The translations under genes were made by a program, and so were the position numbers. Shown piece after piece: positions 59,794-64,000 of a stretch of 64,000 nucleotides of DNA. The stretch is taken from NCBI GenBank assembly GCA_910577755.1, contig CAJTNL010000006.1:1-64000 (forward strand), read 5' to 3'. Within the stretch, counting starts at the first letter, position 1, and every line of letters begins with the position of its first letter. A model generated the notes under the pieces. That model made no database searches and was not told the DNA's origin. It saw nothing but the letters and a program-made list of their open reading frames with translations. This stretch comes from an uncultured Eubacteriales bacterium (GTDB taxonomy: Bacteria; Bacillota; Clostridia; Oscillospirales; Acutalibacteraceae).

Positions 59794-61761
59794 ATGGATT
59801 TTCAATTGGTGTCAGATTATGTGCCTACCGGAGACCAGCCAAAGGCGATTGAGCAGTTGGTACAGGGAATACAGACAGGGCAAAAAGAACAAACTTTGCT
59901 GGGAGTAACAGGTTCTGGTAAAACATTCACCATGGCCAATATTATTGCAAAGCTAAATAAGCCTACTTTGGTTTTGGCACATAACAAGACCTTGGCAGCC
60001 CAGCTATGTTCCGAATTCCGTGCGTTTTTTCCGAACAATGCTGTAGAATATTTTGTTTCCTACTATGATTATTATCAGCCTGAGGCTTACATTGCTCATA
60101 CCGACACCTATATTGAAAAGGATTCGGCTATTAACGATGAAATTGATAAACTGCGGCATTCTGCCACACTGGCGTTATCTGAACGGCGAGATGTAATTAT
60201 TGTTTCAAGTGTATCTTGCATTTATAGTTTGGGTAACCCGATAGATTATCGCACTATGGTGATTTCATTGCGGCCAGGTATGGAGAAAAAGCGTGACGAC
60301 TTATTGCATAAACTGGTAGAATTACAATATGAACGCAACGATGTTAACTTTATTCGTAATAAGTTTCGTGTACGGGGAGATGTAGTAGAAATTTTTCCGG
60401 CACAGTCTTCTGATTCTGTGATACGTGTGGAGTTCTTTGGAGATGAAATTGACCGTATTAGTGAAATTAACCCATTGACCGGAGAGTTTAAAGCTAATTT
60501 AAAACATGCGGCGATTTATCCTGCTTCGCATTACATTGTACCTAGAGAAAAATTAAACAGGGCGATACATGAACTGGAAGATGAATTGAAACAACGCGTA
60601 AAATATTTTAAAGAAAACGATAAGTTGGTAGAAGCACAGCGGATTGAGCAACGTACCAACTACGATATGGAAATGCTCCAGGAAATTGGATTTTGCAAAG
60701 GTATTGAAAACTATTCGCGTGTGCTGGCAGGTAGAGAACCAGGCAGTGCGCCTTATACGCTGTTAGATTATTTTCCTGATGATTATTTGATGTTTGTGGA
60801 CGAGTCACATGTAATGTTGCCGCAGGTGCGTTCCATGTATGCTGGCGATAGAGCGAGAAAAAGTAATTTAATTGACTATGGTTTTCGTCTTCCTTCAGCC
60901 TTTGATAATCGCCCGTTAAATTTTGATGAATTTTATCAACGTGTGAATCAGGCAGTTTTCGTCAGCGCAACCCCGGGTGATTTTGAACTAGAGCATTCTT
61001 TACAAGTTGTAGAACAGGTAATTCGTCCTACTGGATTGGTAGATCCTGAAATATTTGTAAGACCTACTGAAGGACAAATTGACGATTTAGTATCAGAAAT
61101 TAATTTACGCACCGCAGCAGGGAATCGTGTATTGGTAACTACTCTGACCAAAAAGATGGCGGAGGACTTAACAAACTATTTGGAAAATGTAGGTATTCGG
61201 GTACGATATATGCACCACGATATTGATACCGTGGAGCGTATGGAGATTATTCGTGATTTACGTCTAGGAGAGTTTGATGTTCTAATCGGCATTAATCTGC
61301 TCAGAGAGGGGCTGGATATACCGGAAGTTTCTTTGGTGGCGGTATTGGATGCGGATAAAGAAGGTTTTTTGCGTTCGGAACGTTCTTTAATACAAATTAT
61401 TGGTCGTGCAGCACGTAATGCCAATGGTAAGGTCATTATGTATGCAGATTGTGTAACGCCGTCTATGGAGAATGCTATTCGAGAGACAGAACGCCGCAGA
61501 GCGCTTCAGATTAGACATAATGAGGAAAATGGCATTGTTCCCAAAACCGTTACAAAAAAAGTAGCGGAGATTTTAGAAATATCAACCTATCAAGAAGAAG
61601 GCGGTAAGAAAGAAACGAACAAGAAAAAACTAACGGTAATAGAACGCAAACGGATGATAGAACAGTTGACAAAAGAGATGAAAGCTGCGGCAAAGCTTCT
61701 GGAATTTGAACATGCAGCTTTTTTGCGAGACAAAATTAAACAACTGGAAAGCCCAAAATAA
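59794..61761 (+). CDS. uvrB: Excinuclease ABC subunit B
   Basis: The 655-aa repair helicase has Walker A GVTGSGKTFT (about 38-47), the beta-hairpin region YYDYYQPEAYI, motifs VSATPGDFE, and RSLIQIIGRAARNANGKVIMYAD. The C-terminal UVR domain (about 615-650) has LTKEMKAAAKLLEFEHAAFLRDKI. It verifies DNA damage loaded by UvrA and recruits UvrC. AAGGAG precedes the ATG. uvrA follows 13 bp later. Confidence 0.98.
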   Translation: MDFQLVSDYVPTGDQPKAIEQLVQGIQTGQKEQTLLGVTGSGKTFTMANIIAKLNKPTLVLAHNKTLAAQLCSEFRAFFPNNAVEYFVSYYDYYQPEAYIAHTDTYIEKDSAINDEIDKLRHSATLALSERRDVIIVSSVSCIYSLGNPIDYRTMVISLRPGMEKKRDDLLHKLVELQYERNDVNFIRNKFRVRGDVVEIFPAQSSDSVIRVEFFGDEIDRISEINPLTGEFKANLKHAAIYPASHYIVPREKLNRAIHELEDELKQRVKYFKENDKLVEAQRIEQRTNYDMEMLQEIGFCKGIENYSRVLAGREPGSAPYTLLDYFPDDYLMFVDESHVMLPQVRSMYAGDRARKSNLIDYGFRLPSAFDNRPLNFDEFYQRVNQAVFVSATPGDFELEHSLQVVEQVIRPTGLVDPEIFVRPTEGQIDDLVSEINLRTAAGNRVLVTTLTKKMAEDLTNYLENVGIRVRYMHHDIDTVERMEIIRDLRLGEFDVLIGINLLREGLDIPEVSLVAVLDADKEGFLRSERSLIQIIGRAARNANGKVIMYADCVTPSMENAIRETERRRALQIRHNEENGIVPKTVTKKVAEILEISTYQEEGGKKETNKKKLTVIERKRMIEQLTKEMKAAAKLLEFEHAAFLRDKIKQLESPK

Positions 61762-61774
61762 AGGAGGTCAAACT

Positions 61775-64000
61775 GTGTCGATGAAGCATATTCAGGTAAA
61801 AGGCGCAAGAGAACATAACCTGAAAAATATTGATATTGAAATTCCCCGGGATGAGTTGGTAGTGATTACTGGATTGTCGGGATCTGGTAAATCATCTTTA
61901 GCATTTGATACGATTTATGCCGAGGGACAAAGACGATATGTAGAATCTTTATCTTCCTATGCACGTCAATTTTTAGGGCAAATGGAAAAACCGGATGTAG
62001 ATTATATTGACGGTCTTTCTCCGGCTATTTCTATTGACCAGAAAACAACCTCAAAAAATCCGCGTTCAACCGTTGGTACTGTGACTGAAATTTATGACTA
62101 TTTGCGCTTGCTGTATGCTCGAATCGGTATTCCTCATTGTCCTATTTGCGGAAAAGAGATTAAACAGCAAACAATTGATCAGATAGTAGATTATGTAATG
62201 GCGCTTGAGGATCGTACGAAAATTCAAGTACTGGCTCCAGTCGTTCGCGGTAGAAAAGGCGAACATGTGAAAGCGTTTGAGGCAGCCAGAAAAGCTGGTT
62301 ATGTGCGTATTCGTGCAGATGGTATTCTTTATGATTTATCAGAAGAAATTAAACTGGAAAAAAATAAAAAACATACGGTAGAAATTGTAGTTGACCGTTT
62401 GGTAATACAAGATGATATGAAGTCCCGTTTGGCTGATTCTGTTGAAATAGCATCGGGACTTTCCGGTGGTTTGGTTATGATTAATGTTATTGACGGAGAA
62501 GATATGATGTTTTCGCAAAATTATGCCTGTCCAGAGCATGGGGTCAGTATTGACGAATTATCCCCTCGTATGTTTTCCTTTAATAACCCCTACGGCGCTT
62601 GTGAAAAATGTACGGGTTTAGGCGTATTTATGAAAATTGATCCAGATTTAATTTTACCTGATCGAAAACTTTCTATCAATCAAGGGGGCATAAAAGCCAG
62701 TGGTTGGGCAATGGAAAGCAGTACAATTGCCTCTATGTATTTCAAAGCACTTTCAAAGCGCTATCAGTTTTCTCTAGATACTCCTATTGGAGAGTTACCT
62801 GAAGAAATTATTAATATTATACTTTATGGGACAAAAGATGAAAAAATTCAAGTGGAACGTACCAATGAATATGGTTCAGGCGTGTATAAAACAGAGTTTG
62901 AGGGCGTTATAAACAATTTGGAGCGTCGTTTCAAAGAGACGCAAAGCAATTGGATTAAAGAAGAGATTGAATCCTACATGAGCACAATTCCGTGCGACCA
63001 TTGTCATGGCAAGCGTTTGTCTCCCGTAAGTTTGTCTGTGACCGTGGGAGATATTGATATCAGTAGTTTTTGTAATAAGTCAATTTCAAAAGCATTGCAA
63101 TTTGTGAATAACCTGCAATTGACCGAACGTGAAATGTTCATTGCAACTTCAATCATAAAAGAAATTAAAGAGAGACTTGGTTTTCTGCAAAGTGTAGGTT
63201 TAGAATATTTAACGCTGTCGCGTTCGTCCGGAACGCTTTCGGGCGGAGAGAGCCAGCGTATTCGTTTGGCAACACAAATAGGTTCTTCATTAATGGGCGT
63301 ACTATATATTTTAGACGAGCCGAGCATTGGTTTACACCAAAGAGATAATGATAAGCTGTTAGGTACGCTACGTCATTTGCGTGACCTTGGAAATACCGTA
63401 ATTGTAGTAGAGCATGATGAAGATACTATGCTGGCGGCTGACCATATTATAGATATTGGTCCTGGTGCTGGTGTCCATGGTGGCCATGTGGTATTCAATG
63501 GTAAAGTAGCAGATATTTTAAAATCTGAGCATTCCATTACTGGGCAGTATTTGAGTGGTCGTAAAAAAGTAGAGATACCTGCTAATCGACGTAAAGGAAA
63601 TGGTAAAAAATTAAAAATTTTGGGTGCAGCACAAAATAATTTGCAAAATATTAATGTGGATATCCCTTTGGGAGAACTAGTTTGCGTTACAGGAGTTTCT
63701 GGTTCGGGTAAATCTTCATTAGTAAACGAAATTTTATATAAATATTTGGCGTCCAACCTGAATGGTGCAAAGGCGAAGCCGGGAAAATGTAAAGAAATAA
63801 AAGGTATACATGAACTCGATAAAGTCATTCAGATTAACCAGTCGCCTATAGGCAGAACACCCCGTTCTAATCCAGCGACATATACGGGATTATTTACGGA
63901 TATTCGAGAGCTGTTTGCATCTACACAAGATGCAAAAGTTAGAGGGTTTCAGGCAGGTAGATTTTCTTTTAATGTTAAGGGAGGACGCTGTGAGGCTTGT
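61775..64000 (+). CDS. uvrA: Excinuclease ABC subunit A, 3' end beyond the window
   Basis: From GTG 61775 (GGAGGT 6 bp upstream) the frame is open to the last base, 742 codons. It has the first Walker A GLSGSGKSSLAFDTIYAEGQ, the zinc motif CPICGK, ABC signature LSGGESQRIRLATQIGSS and Walker B ILDEPSIGLHQRD of domain I, then the second Walker A TGVSGSGKSSLVNEIL and the start of the C-terminal zinc finger (GGRCEAC). The typical full length is about 940. It recognises damage with UvrB. Confidence 0.98.
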   Translation, partial: MSMKHIQVKGAREHNLKNIDIEIPRDELVVITGLSGSGKSSLAFDTIYAEGQRRYVESLSSYARQFLGQMEKPDVDYIDGLSPAISIDQKTTSKNPRSTVGTVTEIYDYLRLLYARIGIPHCPICGKEIKQQTIDQIVDYVMALEDRTKIQVLAPVVRGRKGEHVKAFEAARKAGYVRIRADGILYDLSEEIKLEKNKKHTVEIVVDRLVIQDDMKSRLADSVEIASGLSGGLVMINVIDGEDMMFSQNYACPEHGVSIDELSPRMFSFNNPYGACEKCTGLGVFMKIDPDLILPDRKLSINQGGIKASGWAMESSTIASMYFKALSKRYQFSLDTPIGELPEEIINIILYGTKDEKIQVERTNEYGSGVYKTEFEGVINNLERRFKETQSNWIKEEIESYMSTIPCDHCHGKRLSPVSLSVTVGDIDISSFCNKSISKALQFVNNLQLTEREMFIATSIIKEIKERLGFLQSVGLEYLTLSRSSGTLSGGESQRIRLATQIGSSLMGVLYILDEPSIGLHQRDNDKLLGTLRHLRDLGNTVIVVEHDEDTMLAADHIIDIGPGAGVHGGHVVFNGKVADILKSEHSITGQYLSGRKKVEIPANRRKGNGKKLKILGAAQNNLQNINVDIPLGELVCVTGVSGSGKSSLVNEILYKYLASNLNGAKAKPGKCKEIKGIHELDKVIQINQSPIGRTPRSNPATYTGLFTDIRELFASTQDAKVRGFQAGRFSFNVKGGRCEAC

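Noticed and set aside
1..64000. CRISPR arrays, insertion sequences, prophage, tRNA and rRNA genes
   Set aside because: No regularly spaced repeats, transposase, integrase or phage structural motifs, and no cloverleaf or rRNA-like sequence were seen.

Overview
The window is an AT-rich, gene-dense stretch of a strictly anaerobic, endospore-forming Firmicute of class Clostridia. The sporulation genes (spoIIGA, sigE, sigG, two CotF-like coat genes), the Rnf complex, a 2-hydroxyacyl-CoA dehydratase activase system, T-box and SAM-I leaders, CIRCE-controlled groESL and AGGAGG-type ribosome binding sites all point there. An Oscillospirales/Ruminococcaceae-like member is my inference, not something the sequence proves. 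I see no CRISPR array, insertion sequence, prophage, rRNA or tRNA.

Layout. 1-3.7 kb: the 3' end of a repeat-rich surface protein, a small Cys-containing protein, a DUF3048 lipoprotein and an ArsR regulator. 3.7-10.5 kb (minus strand): a B12-binding-type radical SAM protein and a two-gene acyl-CoA dehydratase activase system. 10.6-15.9 kb (minus): complete rnfCDGEAB. About 1.1 kb without a gene follows, then a cytidylate kinase-like gene. 17.8-21.1 kb: a Trp-type T-box leader ahead of a TrpXYZ-type ABC transporter. 21.6-23 kb: SAM-I riboswitch and metK. 23-27.6 kb: recD2, comF and an mreB homologue. 27.7-31 kb: a MATE pump divergent from its MerR-type regulator, sfsA and a zinc-ribbon protein. 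31.3-33.3 kb: groESL. 33.6-39.2 kb: a purine operon (purE-purM-purN-purO type-AICAR transformylase-purD) behind a leader that looks like an attenuator. 39.4-42 kb: small accessory genes, one clear pseudogene and ireB. 42-45.8 kb (minus): pheST with a Phe T-box. 45.9-50.6 kb: malQ, nnr, a lipoprotein, a MazF-type RNase and two coat genes. 50.7-57 kb: spoIIGA-sigE, then cls, cca and sigG on the opposite strand. 57.1-59.4 kb: apbE, a NusG domain II protein and a Gx transporter. 59.6-64 kb: a LexA-boxed uvrB-uvrA operon, with uvrA running off the end.

How it fits together. Rnf couples ferredoxin oxidation to NAD reduction and ion pumping. The ApbE-type flavin transferase 42 kb away is the enzyme class that attaches FMN to RnfD and RnfG, and the dehydratase activase uses reduced ferredoxin-level electrons. 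Amino-acid supply is sensed by RNA: Trp T-box for the transporter, Phe T-box for the synthetase, SAM riboswitch for metK. Purine synthesis ends with a PurO-type IMP cyclohydrolase plus a separate transformylase instead of fused PurH.

The observations most worth a second look are the attenuator-like leader of purE, the unusual purine end-steps, the split activase/dehydratase gene pair with a dyad at its promoter, the 30-bp perfect inverted repeat burying the ribosome binding site of the radical SAM gene, and the overlapping MerR/MATE promoters.
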